Shown: piece by piece, positions 33,684-42,579 of the stretch | How the letters are laid out: each line of letters begins with the position of its first letter | Position numbering within the stretch: position 1 is the first letter of the stretch | Assembly (NCBI GenBank): GCA_903911085.1 | Contig: CAIWCC010000125.1 | Span: forward strand, 28,437-92,436 | Direction: 5' to 3' | DNA length: 64,000 nt | DNA from: an uncultured Bacteroidales bacterium | Lineage (GTDB): Bacteria > Bacteroidota > Bacteroidia > Bacteroidales > Paludibacteraceae | Notes under the pieces: model-generated | What the model was told of the DNA's origin: nothing | Database searches by the model: none | The model's input: only the letters and a program-made list of their open reading frames with translations | Position numbers and translations under genes: made by a program

Positions 33684-36002
33684 TTATTTAATTGTGAAGT
33701 TCTTCCTTTTCAAATCCTTATCAGCAGATGAGGTACCTAATAATAGTTCAAAATCGCCCTCTTCTACACCCAAAGTCATATCTTGTTTTGTAAATGACAA
33801 TTTCTCTGGGTTAATTGTAAATTGAACAGTTTTCTTTTCACCGGGTAATAAATTTATTTTTACAAAATCCTTCAATTCTTTAACCGGACGTGTTGGCATG
33901 CTGTACAGGTCGTGAATATAGAGCTGTACAACTTCGGCACCTTCATGAGTACCTACATTGGTAATATCGGCAGTTACAATCAACGAATCGGATTTGCTCA
34001 TTTCTGTTTTTGAAATAGCTAAATTGGTGATAGTAAATTTAGTATAGCTTAATCCGTATCCAAATGGATATAATGGCGTAATTTGTCCATCTACATAACT
34101 TTTATTCAATTGTGTTGGCTTATAGTTATATATCATCTGAATTTGACCCGTACTACGTGGAATAGTAACAGGTAATTTTCCAGAAGGATTTACCTTACCA
34201 GTAAGCACATTAGCTATGGCTTGTCCACCCAATGAACCAGGTTCCCAAGCTTGAACCAATGCCGAAACATTTTCGGAAATCCAATTTACGGCCAATGGGC
34301 GACCACCAACTAAAATTACAACGGTAGGAATACCTGTGACTTGAATGCGTTTCACCAATTCTTCCTGATCGCCTAATAAATCAATATTCATTCTATCGTA
34401 ATTTTCACCTGACGAGATTAGCTTTTTGATATCATATCGCATTGTATTTTCGCCTACCACCACGATAGCTAAATCCGATTTTTTAGCAAGTTCAGCCGCA
34501 TCATCTATTAATCGCGAATCGTGAAATCGCACATTGGTACTTACATTGTGAAAAATAACGTTCTCAGTTCCTAGTACTTGACGAACTCCTTCGAGAACCG
34601 TAGTTACATTTTCGTCGGGTTGTTTCATCGCCCAATCTCCCAATACTGACTGACTATCGGCATTTGGACCAGTTATCAAAATATGCTTGTATTTATTTAT
34701 ATCTAGCGGCAGAAGTCCGTCATTTTTTAAAAGTACAATTGACTGTTCGGCCAACTTTAAAGCCATCTTTTGATGTTCAGTATTGAAAACCACTTTCTTA
34801 GTGGTATTCAAATCAGTATATGGATTTTCAAAAAGTCCTAAACGGAATTTTGTTTCCAAAATACGTGCACATGCTTTATTTATCTGGCTAACATTCAGTT
34901 TATTGTCATTCAATAATTTTATTATTCCTTCCTGAAAACCAGGTCCGTGCATATGCATGTCCATTCCGGCATTTACTGTTTGAGAATAAGCTTGCATAAG
35001 AGACGAGGAGTATTTATGTAATGTAAACATGCGTGCTATATCGTCCCAATCGCTTACATAAAAACCTTTGAAATTGAATTTATTTCGAATAATATCTGTC
35101 ATTAAATTTTTGTCAGCATGGCATGGTACGCCATTCAGTTCGTTGTGCGCCACCATGATAGTTGCTAAATCAGTTTCCTCAAGAACTTTTCGGAAAGAAT
35201 ATAGATAAATATCGTTCAGTGTATATGGCGAAACTTCCATTGGTGCTGCATTTAAGCCATTAATTGGGCTACCGCCAGCAACTAAATGTTTAGCACAAGC
35301 AGCAACATTACCGGAATTTAATTTATCACCCTGTAAACCTTTAATAGTAGCAATTCCCATGCGTGAGACCAAATATGGATCTTCGCCAAATGTTTCGCCT
35401 ATTCTTCCCCAGCGAGGATCGCGACACACATCTACATTGGGCGTAAAAGTCCATGCTGAACCCATTGCACGAATTTCCAATGCAGCTTGTTGCGATGCTT
35501 GTTTTACCAATTCAGGTTCAAAACTTGATGCCTGAGTTATAGCAGTGGGGTAAATTGTTGTTCCAGTAGAATAACCTGCACCATGAATGGCATCAATTCC
35601 TAATAACAAAGGTATTTTGAGTCTGCTTTTTTGAGCTAATGATTGTAACTGATTACTTTCCTCGGGAGTCAATACATGAAGAAATGAACCAATCATACCC
35701 ATTTCTACCAAATGATAAATGCTGTCGATAGTTACTGTAGGGTAGGTGCCATTTGTATCATTATTAGTTGGGACACGACCTTTAAATTTTTTATTTGTCT
35801 CGCTAATATGTTTTGGCGCAAGATATTGACACATCTGCGCCACTTTCTCATCAATTGTCATTTTCGACATTAAATCAGTCACTCTTTGATCAACGGATTT
35901 TGTTGCATCCAAATATATCGGTTTTGGTTCTACTTTCTTTACCGAATTGGCAAATAGACCATTTGTAGCCAAAACAACCAATATTAAAAAGTTTTTTTTC
36001 AT
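33684..36002 (-). CDS. GH3 beta-glucosidase-type enzyme (BglX-like)
   Basis: A 772-residue exported GH3 enzyme. A signal peptide (about 1-19) precedes SVDQRVTDLMSKMTIDEKVAQM, PLLLGIDAIHGAGY, CRDPRWGRIGETFGEDPYLVSRM, AKHLVAGGSPINGLN, and KGFYVSDWDDIARM with Asp318 as nucleophile. The alpha/beta sandwich domain (about 410-600, VLLKNDGLLPL, GPNADSQSVLGDW, VQAWEPGSLGGQAIANVL) and a C-terminal fibronectin III-like domain follow. Length and domain order match BglX-type exo-beta-glucosidases; beta-xylosidase or other beta-exo activity is possible. It lies 14 bp after the HTCS stop, so regulator and enzyme are probably cotranscribed from the constitutive-looking promoter at 40018. Confidence 0.95.
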   Translation of the reverse strand: MKKNFLILVVLATNGLFANSVKKVEPKPIYLDATKSVDQRVTDLMSKMTIDEKVAQMCQYLAPKHISETNKKFKGRVPTNNDTNGTYPTVTIDSIYHLVEMGMIGSFLHVLTPEESNQLQSLAQKSRLKIPLLLGIDAIHGAGYSTGTTIYPTAITQASSFEPELVKQASQQAALEIRAMGSAWTFTPNVDVCRDPRWGRIGETFGEDPYLVSRMGIATIKGLQGDKLNSGNVAACAKHLVAGGSPINGLNAAPMEVSPYTLNDIYLYSFRKVLEETDLATIMVAHNELNGVPCHADKNLMTDIIRNKFNFKGFYVSDWDDIARMFTLHKYSSSLMQAYSQTVNAGMDMHMHGPGFQEGIIKLLNDNKLNVSQINKACARILETKFRLGLFENPYTDLNTTKKVVFNTEHQKMALKLAEQSIVLLKNDGLLPLDINKYKHILITGPNADSQSVLGDWAMKQPDENVTTVLEGVRQVLGTENVIFHNVSTNVRFHDSRLIDDAAELAKKSDLAIVVVGENTMRYDIKKLISSGENYDRMNIDLLGDQEELVKRIQVTGIPTVVILVGGRPLAVNWISENVSALVQAWEPGSLGGQAIANVLTGKVNPSGKLPVTIPRSTGQIQMIYNYKPTQLNKSYVDGQITPLYPFGYGLSYTKFTITNLAISKTEMSKSDSLIVTADITNVGTHEGAEVVQLYIHDLYSMPTRPVKELKDFVKINLLPGEKKTVQFTINPEKLSFTKQDMTLGVEEGDFELLLGTSSADKDLKRKNFTIK

Positions 36003-36016
36003 TTAAAATGGAATTA

Positions 36017-39000
36017 TTAGTTTTTTACATATTCACTTGGTAAACAACCAAATTTTTTCTTAAACAATGTTTTGAAATGCCTAACATCATTGTATCCAAC
36101 CATTAGTGAAATTTCATCAATGCTATGATTTTTACTTCGGATTAATTCAGCTGCATGTTCCATTCTTTTTATTCGTAGATAATCGTTAGGCGACAAGTTA
36201 GTGAGGTTTTTAAGGCGATTAAAAAACACCGAGCGGCTCATACCAATATCGCGGCATAGCATATCGATAGTATATTCCGAATTGGCAATATTGAGTTTAA
36301 TCGTGCGTTCTAACTTTTCAACAAAAAGCTTGTCCATCTCGCTAATAAATGGCTGATTTTCAATTTCAAAAGTTTCATTTTTATGATTCAAAAGATACTG
36401 TGTCAATCGTTTTCTGTTTTGAAGAATATTTTCGACGCGTTGTTTCAAAACTACCGAGTCGAACGGTTTGGTAATATAATCATCAGCACCAATTTGTAAT
36501 CCTTTAAGTATGTCTTTTTTATCGGAAAGTGCCGATAGAAGCACAACTGGAATGTGCGAATACGAAGCGTTAGACTTAATTTTTTCACATAGTTCAATTC
36601 CGCTTACCTCTGGCATCATAATGTCGGTAATTATGATATTCACATTTTCATGTTGCAATATCGACCATGCTTGTGCTGCCGAATCGGCGGTTAGAATTTT
36701 TAAATAAGTAGATAAACGCGAAGAAATATAGCTTCGTATTTCATCATTATCATCTACAAAAAGTAAGACTGGCGTTTGATTTTCGCCCAAAAATTTGTCT
36801 TTTTCCAGTTCTAATTCAACAACATTATTGGGTTGATATACTGTTGTTTTCTGATTGATTTCATTAAAAGGGAAACTAACTTTAAAAGAAGTATGAACAC
36901 CTTCATCGCTCTCGAATGATACATTGCCTCCCATAAACTGCGTCAGATTATTCACCAACAACAATCCCATTCCACTACCAATTTTTTTTGAATTAATAGC
37001 GTTTTCGGCTCTGTAAAAACGATTGAAAATCTTTTTCTGCTCTTTCACGGGAATCCCAATCCCATTATCGCTTACTTCCACCCACCATTTTGAATCATCA
37101 TTACCAGCAATTACTTTTACTAAACCTCCTGGATTGGAATATTTGATAGAATTTGATATTAAATTTTCAATAATCATATTCATTTTTTCCTTATCGAAAT
37201 ACACCATTAATGATTCTTGTGATAATTCGGCTTTGATTTTCAAGGCATTAATTTCGGCATAGGAAGTAAAATTCTCAACCACTTCGGCAATGTATTTATT
37301 CAAATCAAATACATTCAATGTTAACTTCATTTCGTGTTCGTCGGCTTTTTCAAAATCCAACACACGATTTATCATATCGAATAATCTGTTGATGTTATTG
37401 TTAATCATCTGAACTAGATAACGCGAAGATGGAGATAGCGAATTATCCAATAATAAATCTCCTAAGGGTGCTTTAATCAGCGTTATTGGTGTTCGCATAT
37501 CGTGCGAAACATTGGTGAAAAAACTTATTTTTTCGTTCGAATATCGGATATCTAACCTATGTTTGGAATATCTGTAAGCAGCAATTGCAATGCCTGCAAT
37601 TATTAAAATCCAAAGGAACCAAGCCCAATAAGTATTGTACCAAGGCTGAAGAATATGTATATAAACAGTTCGAGTGATAAATTTTCCTTCTGTGTCTACA
37701 TAATATGATTGAATTTCTAAGGTATATTTTCCAGGTGGAAGTCCATAATAGGATGCACTTCCGAAGGAGGTAGCCAGCGAAAAATTAGTATCATAGCCTT
37801 TGAGGCGGTACGAATAGCGAGGTAGAACAGTATGACCGTAAATCAATTCTTCAAATTTCAGGGTGAAACTATTTTCATACGAATTTAAAATAATTTCATC
37901 GCATTTATTTAAAGGTGTTTCTGAAATATCTTCAAATATGCGCGAATCTTTGTTTTTGTTCAAGAGTATAAATTCGGTTAGTGCCAATTTCCCTCTATTA
38001 GGTGAAGCAAACATTTTGCGTGGGTCAAAACTAATAGCACCTTCTTTAGTTCCAAAAACTATGGTTCCATCGCTCAGTATTTTAGATGCGTTGATATTGA
38101 ATACACCTTTTTCTGAGAATGTAAATATTTTAAATGGAATTACAATTTTGGTAACTGGATTAAGGTAACAAAGCCCTTCGTCGGTTGCTATCCACACACA
38201 ATCGTTGTTGTCAATTTCGAGCGAAAGAACACGACTACTGGTTAACCCCATCTCTTTATTATAAACAACTACCGAATTGGTCGATTTTGAAAATTGAATT
38301 ACTCCCAATGATCTGCTGGCAATCCATAAATTGTCGTTTTTGCGACGCATACATAGATATTCCACTGATTGGGTTTTAAGTGTTTTTTTTATGGTTGAGT
38401 CAATTGTTAAATCTATTGCGCCGTTCAATTTGTTAAATGAACTGATTTTTTCATCACTAAGTAACAATAAATGATTGTTATCCTCGTATTCGATGCATCG
38501 ATTTAGATTTGATGCGTAGTTTTTGAAAGTATTAGTTACTACATTATATTCAATCAAATCGGTATGAATTCCTACTGCCCAAATAGCGAAATTATCAAAA
38601 TATAATGTATTAATATTTTGATAGTCGTATTTTGAAATTTGATTGGTGAAAGCAATAGGTTTCGAACTGAAGTTGGAGGGATTAAAAGATCGTAATCCAA
38701 ATACTCCACCAGCCCAAACATTATTGTTATTGTCAGTGCATAAGGTATTTATATAACTATTAGTTTGAGTGGATAGGTTATTTGTTAAGAAATGTGACCA
38801 AGTACCATCCGCACTCTTTTTGACACTTAATCCATTAAATGTGCCAAACCACAAGTTTTTGAATTTATCTTCGGCAATTGCGAGTACATTATTATGAGCC
38901 AACGAATTATTGTCTTTCAATAAGTGATTATAAAGTGTAAATCGAATCATATTTGGGTCGTAAATTTCGACACCAGTAGTGTAATTTGCAACCCATATAC

Positions 39001-39991
39001 GCTTATCATTATCTACCAATATATCATAAATTGCATTTGAACCTATTGAACCTATTTTATTTTCATCGATAATATAATGATTCAATATTTTCTCTGTGTA
39101 AATATCGTATTCATAAATACCTAATCCATCAAAACCCACCAAAAGTGTGTTTTGATCGTACATTTTTACAGCACGAATTACCGAATTGGGCAAAGAGATT
39201 AACGGTTTTAATTCCTGATTTTTTGAGAGGCTAAACAAACCTTTATTTGCTGTGCCAATGTAAAAGTTGCCTGTGTTTGATTCGTAAGTTGCCGAGGTTA
39301 TTTCGCTGTTTAGTGCAGAGTCTTTTATCTTTTTAACAGTGACTTTTTGTTGATTCACATCATTGGTAAGTTCAACATAATAAATTCCTTGCGACTTGAA
39401 AATATAAAGTCGATTATTCTGCACTAATAAAAAAGCAGCAGCAATCTCTTTGGATAAAATATAATTCCAATTATTCGTTTCGGGATTAAAACAAACAGGT
39501 CCTTGGCTAGTACCCAACCATATACGATCAAAACCATCAATTGATACAGAGCTAATATTTGCTTCATACCCAGCTTTAAATGCAGTCGGTATTTTAATAT
39601 TCTCCTGCTTGCCATCGCTAATTGCCGGCGAAGCTATGGAAGGTTTTACAATTCGAAACAGTTCATCGAACCGATCCTTTGATTCATTATATTTATAGCC
39701 ATAGCCATTAACATTACAAAGATACAGGTCACCTTTACTATTTACCAGCAAAAAACCCTTCCAACCAATTTTAACTGAATAGTTTTTTACATATTTCCCA
39801 TCGTAGCGACTAATACCATCTTCGGTAATATACCAAATAAAACCGTCAGGCGTTTTGGCAATACTAAAACTCCGACGGGTCTGTTGATTTTCGGGTATTA
39901 ACCTATAAAACTGCTTATCGTTAGATTGTGCAAATAATACAAGCTGTAAAAAAAGTAGTTTTACGAATAAAAATATAATACGTTTTTTCAT
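36017..39991 (-). CDS. Hybrid two-component system sensor/regulator (HTCS)
   Basis: A 1324-residue one-protein signalling system. A signal peptide (1-21) leads to a periplasmic sensor of repeated Reg_prop propeller blades (about 25-660; DRIWLGTSQG, KNLWFGTFNGL, DCVWIATDEGL) and a Y_Y_Y domain (about 700-780, YSYRLKGYDTNF, LPPGKYTLEIQS). A membrane segment follows (about 789-806), then HisKA with NVSHDMRTP (phosphorylated His830), HATPase (NSIKYSN, DNGIGIP, GSGMGLLLV), a receiver (Asp1080/1081, phospho-acceptor Asp1123 in ITDIMMPE, Lys1175 in TKPFD) and an AraC-type HTH (about 1230-1324, MSRSVFFNRLKNLTN, VGYNDVRHFKTLFKKKFG). HTCS proteins bind oligosaccharides and activate their locus. It is the obvious candidate to bind the six direct-repeat sites; none precedes its own gene. 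Confidence 0.98.
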   Translation of the reverse strand: MKKRIIFLFVKLLFLQLVLFAQSNDKQFYRLIPENQQTRRSFSIAKTPDGFIWYITEDGISRYDGKYVKNYSVKIGWKGFLLVNSKGDLYLCNVNGYGYKYNESKDRFDELFRIVKPSIASPAISDGKQENIKIPTAFKAGYEANISSVSIDGFDRIWLGTSQGPVCFNPETNNWNYILSKEIAAAFLLVQNNRLYIFKSQGIYYVELTNDVNQQKVTVKKIKDSALNSEITSATYESNTGNFYIGTANKGLFSLSKNQELKPLISLPNSVIRAVKMYDQNTLLVGFDGLGIYEYDIYTEKILNHYIIDENKIGSIGSNAIYDILVDNDKRIWVANYTTGVEIYDPNMIRFTLYNHLLKDNNSLAHNNVLAIAEDKFKNLWFGTFNGLSVKKSADGTWSHFLTNNLSTQTNSYINTLCTDNNNNVWAGGVFGLRSFNPSNFSSKPIAFTNQISKYDYQNINTLYFDNFAIWAVGIHTDLIEYNVVTNTFKNYASNLNRCIEYEDNNHLLLLSDEKISSFNKLNGAIDLTIDSTIKKTLKTQSVEYLCMRRKNDNLWIASRSLGVIQFSKSTNSVVVYNKEMGLTSSRVLSLEIDNNDCVWIATDEGLCYLNPVTKIVIPFKIFTFSEKGVFNINASKILSDGTIVFGTKEGAISFDPRKMFASPNRGKLALTEFILLNKNKDSRIFEDISETPLNKCDEIILNSYENSFTLKFEELIYGHTVLPRYSYRLKGYDTNFSLATSFGSASYYGLPPGKYTLEIQSYYVDTEGKFITRTVYIHILQPWYNTYWAWFLWILIIAGIAIAAYRYSKHRLDIRYSNEKISFFTNVSHDMRTPITLIKAPLGDLLLDNSLSPSSRYLVQMINNNINRLFDMINRVLDFEKADEHEMKLTLNVFDLNKYIAEVVENFTSYAEINALKIKAELSQESLMVYFDKEKMNMIIENLISNSIKYSNPGGLVKVIAGNDDSKWWVEVSDNGIGIPVKEQKKIFNRFYRAENAINSKKIGSGMGLLLVNNLTQFMGGNVSFESDEGVHTSFKVSFPFNEINQKTTVYQPNNVVELELEKDKFLGENQTPVLLFVDDNDEIRSYISSRLSTYLKILTADSAAQAWSILQHENVNIIITDIMMPEVSGIELCEKIKSNASYSHIPVVLLSALSDKKDILKGLQIGADDYITKPFDSVVLKQRVENILQNRKRLTQYLLNHKNETFEIENQPFISEMDKLFVEKLERTIKLNIANSEYTIDMLCRDIGMSRSVFFNRLKNLTNLSPNDYLRIKRMEHAAELIRSKNHSIDEISLMVGYNDVRHFKTLFKKKFGCLPSEYVKN

Positions 39992-40017
39992 AATAATAAG
40001 ATATTAAAATGAGTGTT

Positions 40018-40051
40018 CAAAGATACAATTAATATTTAATGCTGTGCCAAC
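40018..40051 (-). promoter_or_regulatory. Candidate promoter of the HTCS operon
   Basis: On the minus strand TATCTTTG (40025-40018) matches the TAnnTTTG -7 box, with GTTG (40051-40048) as a weak -33 box about 22 bp upstream. Transcription would start near 40010, leaving about 20 nt to the ATG at 39991. No direct-repeat operator is present, which fits unregulated low expression of the sensor. Confidence 0.45.
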
Positions 40052-40076
40052 ACATATTAGTAGTTAGAAATTACAA

Positions 40077-42524
40077 CTAATTTGCCTTGATAAATTTCAC
40101 GCTGCCATTATTGACTTTTACCATATAAATTCCTGCTTTCCAGCATTTTGTATTCAATTCAACATTAGAATTATCTGAATAATTTATACCATTCCACACA
40201 TTTACTCCCATCGAATTATAAACTGATATAATTTCATTTCTTGCTACACCACTAATAAAGTATTCGTTTGTTGCTCGATTTGATAATATTTTCATTTTTG
40301 AAATGGCAGTAATAGGCTCTGTTGCAGTTGAATTTGTTGATGCATTTTTATACATCAAAACACCATAATTTCCAGATGATGAATCATGTTCACTAAGTAT
40401 CCAGTTGGTAGTTAAGTCTGTACCACCTTGGCCTAACCGATGTTGATTTTGAATGAGAATATTGGTAGAGTTTTCTATGTAAATAATCGCTCTATCGTTG
40501 GTGCTATAAAGTTGGTAATTTCCCGAACCACCTATAAGTTGTATACTATCTGAGTTTATAATATTCAATAACTCTCGATCAATTTCGTATTTATAACCAA
40601 AAATTGTCACATTTTTGGCATGATCGAACATCGTTTGAGGACCATTTCTCAAATGTTCGATACTTAACTGATAAAATTTCAACGCTTTAGTTGTGTTTTT
40701 TACTGATAAAAAATGAAAACCGGGGTATCGAACACCAGCAGCGGGATCAGTTTCCCACCACGAAATCATATGATCGGTACAAATACTATAAACTTTACCT
40801 CCTGCATTACCGCTAAACGAAATATAAGCTGATGAAGGAGGTGTGTTAATTCCTGCATTTTTTTTATCTTGAGGAAAAAGCTCGGTGACAATATTTCGAA
40901 AAAGTGTATTGGGTGTTTTAATTTCCACAAAACGCATATATTCATAACCAATTACTGCAAATTCACTTAGTAATAAACTTCCGGTAGGTACATCTTCGCT
41001 TTGCAACATTGCTCCTAAAGAATTATTCCACTGCGCTTTTGCTTGAATAACCGAAATAAATTTACCAGCTCCAATCATTTTTAGACCACTTTTCAATAGT
41101 AACGGTCCGCTGATATGAAAAAGCCCTCGTGGTATAAAGATTGTTTTACCGTAGTTTGCGCTTGCAGTATTGGTAACATCGTTTATAGCATTTTGAAAAT
41201 TATCTTTATCATCATCCGAAGCATTTACATTTTCTGGAGTTGCACCGTAATCCGTCACAATATCGACCATATCAGTGTCTTCCCAACTTAAAGTTTTCGT
41301 CCAACTGTGCATTTTAGTAAAGTCAACATTTGGCAATTCTGTTACAGTTTCCAACGGATCATAAAGTTGATAATTAGCAGTTTGGTTGTTCAAGCTGACT
41401 CTGTTTACTATAACACAGCTTTTGTCTAAAGAAGATGTAAACGCATAACTTGTGATTTTCTTCCATTGAGCTGCACTTCCGTATATTGACATAATAGTTG
41501 TACCACCAGCACCACTTTGTATAATTGTAGGTGCCTTTACATACACATTATTCATAGTCACATCTTGTGCATAATTATTTATGGCTAAAGTAGATCCTGA
41601 GAGTTCAATTGATCCATCTGTTAAGCAAAGATTCGCCGTTCCATGAAATCCTATACCACTCTTGTTAGTTACACTGGTATTATTCAAATAAATAGCACTA
41701 TAATTCGTTGAGCTACTTGATATTTTAAAACCTGTAATGATAAGTGGTCCCCGACAATTTGTTAGTTGAATACCATATTGACTCTGATTTTCGAGGGTTA
41801 AACCAGTAATTGTAGGATTTGGGCGATATTCATCCTGCCTAACACCAATACTCCCACCCACAACAGTTAAATTTACGACTGAACCACCCGAACCCGGTAG
41901 TCTCCAAACACCAGATGTAAATTGGGATCCGTAAATTTTCACATCTTCAATAACACAATGTTGTGCTCCTGCCATTGATATACCACTCACTGCGGGGTTA
42001 TTACCCATATCAATGTCGATACCACGAAATGTTGCTCCATAATTGCTCATTGGAGTTGAAACTCCATTTGCATTGTATTGAAAATTGAAAAGTACATTAC
42101 CCGCAACTGTACTGCCATTATTGAGTTTTATCACTGGCTTTTTAGTTCCTTTTGTAGATCCAACAAGTTGAAAAGCAAATTTACGCGAAACTTTGGTGGA
42201 AATACATTCCAATTGTTTGGAGACTAAAAATGTTTTATCAGCAGGCAGAAAAACAATCAAATTGCAATTATAACCATCGGTAATAGCTTGCTGTAGTTTA
42301 TCTGTATCATCGCTAATACCATCGCCTGCCGCACTATATGGGGGCTTTGTTACATCTAAATAACCTTTAGCAATAGGCTGTTGAGCCTGATTTGCAATTA
42401 AATTAGCTGGAAAATTTGAAATTAGCACATTTGATGTTACTTCCATGCCTACTCCATAGCACGAGGTGCTTAATTGAAGTAGAAAGAGTATTAAACATAC
42501 TGTATATTGAATAAATTTTTTCAT
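40077..42524 (-). CDS. Double beta-helix protein with T9SS sorting domain (paralogue 2)
   Basis: An 815-residue exported protein. A signal peptide (to about residue 25, CYGVG) is followed by GMEVTSNVLISNFP and the first beta-helix (YLDVTKPPYSAAGDGISDDTDKLQQAI, VFLPADKTFLVSKQLECI, RGIDIDMGNNPAVSGISMAGAQHCVIEDVKIYGSQF). The second module begins DIVTDYGATPENVNASDDDKDNFQNAI with GKTIFIPRGLFHISGPLLLKSGLKMIGAGK. A T9SS domain ends the protein (ISVYNSMGVNVW, KAGIYMVKV). No catalytic residues can be named. Of the T9SS-tagged copies it is nearest in text to the untagged paralogue at 19567 (IEDVKIYGSQF, ISMAGAQHCV shared). It is the last gene of the long operon starting at 56672. Confidence 0.85.
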   Translation of the reverse strand: MKKFIQYTVCLILFLLQLSTSCYGVGMEVTSNVLISNFPANLIANQAQQPIAKGYLDVTKPPYSAAGDGISDDTDKLQQAITDGYNCNLIVFLPADKTFLVSKQLECISTKVSRKFAFQLVGSTKGTKKPVIKLNNGSTVAGNVLFNFQYNANGVSTPMSNYGATFRGIDIDMGNNPAVSGISMAGAQHCVIEDVKIYGSQFTSGVWRLPGSGGSVVNLTVVGGSIGVRQDEYRPNPTITGLTLENQSQYGIQLTNCRGPLIITGFKISSSSTNYSAIYLNNTSVTNKSGIGFHGTANLCLTDGSIELSGSTLAINNYAQDVTMNNVYVKAPTIIQSGAGGTTIMSIYGSAAQWKKITSYAFTSSLDKSCVIVNRVSLNNQTANYQLYDPLETVTELPNVDFTKMHSWTKTLSWEDTDMVDIVTDYGATPENVNASDDDKDNFQNAINDVTNTASANYGKTIFIPRGLFHISGPLLLKSGLKMIGAGKFISVIQAKAQWNNSLGAMLQSEDVPTGSLLLSEFAVIGYEYMRFVEIKTPNTLFRNIVTELFPQDKKNAGINTPPSSAYISFSGNAGGKVYSICTDHMISWWETDPAAGVRYPGFHFLSVKNTTKALKFYQLSIEHLRNGPQTMFDHAKNVTIFGYKYEIDRELLNIINSDSIQLIGGSGNYQLYSTNDRAIIYIENSTNILIQNQHRLGQGGTDLTTNWILSEHDSSSGNYGVLMYKNASTNSTATEPITAISKMKILSNRATNEYFISGVARNEIISVYNSMGVNVWNGINYSDNSNVELNTKCWKAGIYMVKVNNGSVKFIKAN

Positions 42525-42579
42525 TTTCGATTTTTAATAGACTTTCAAATAAAGATTCAAGTTGCATAAATTCTGTACT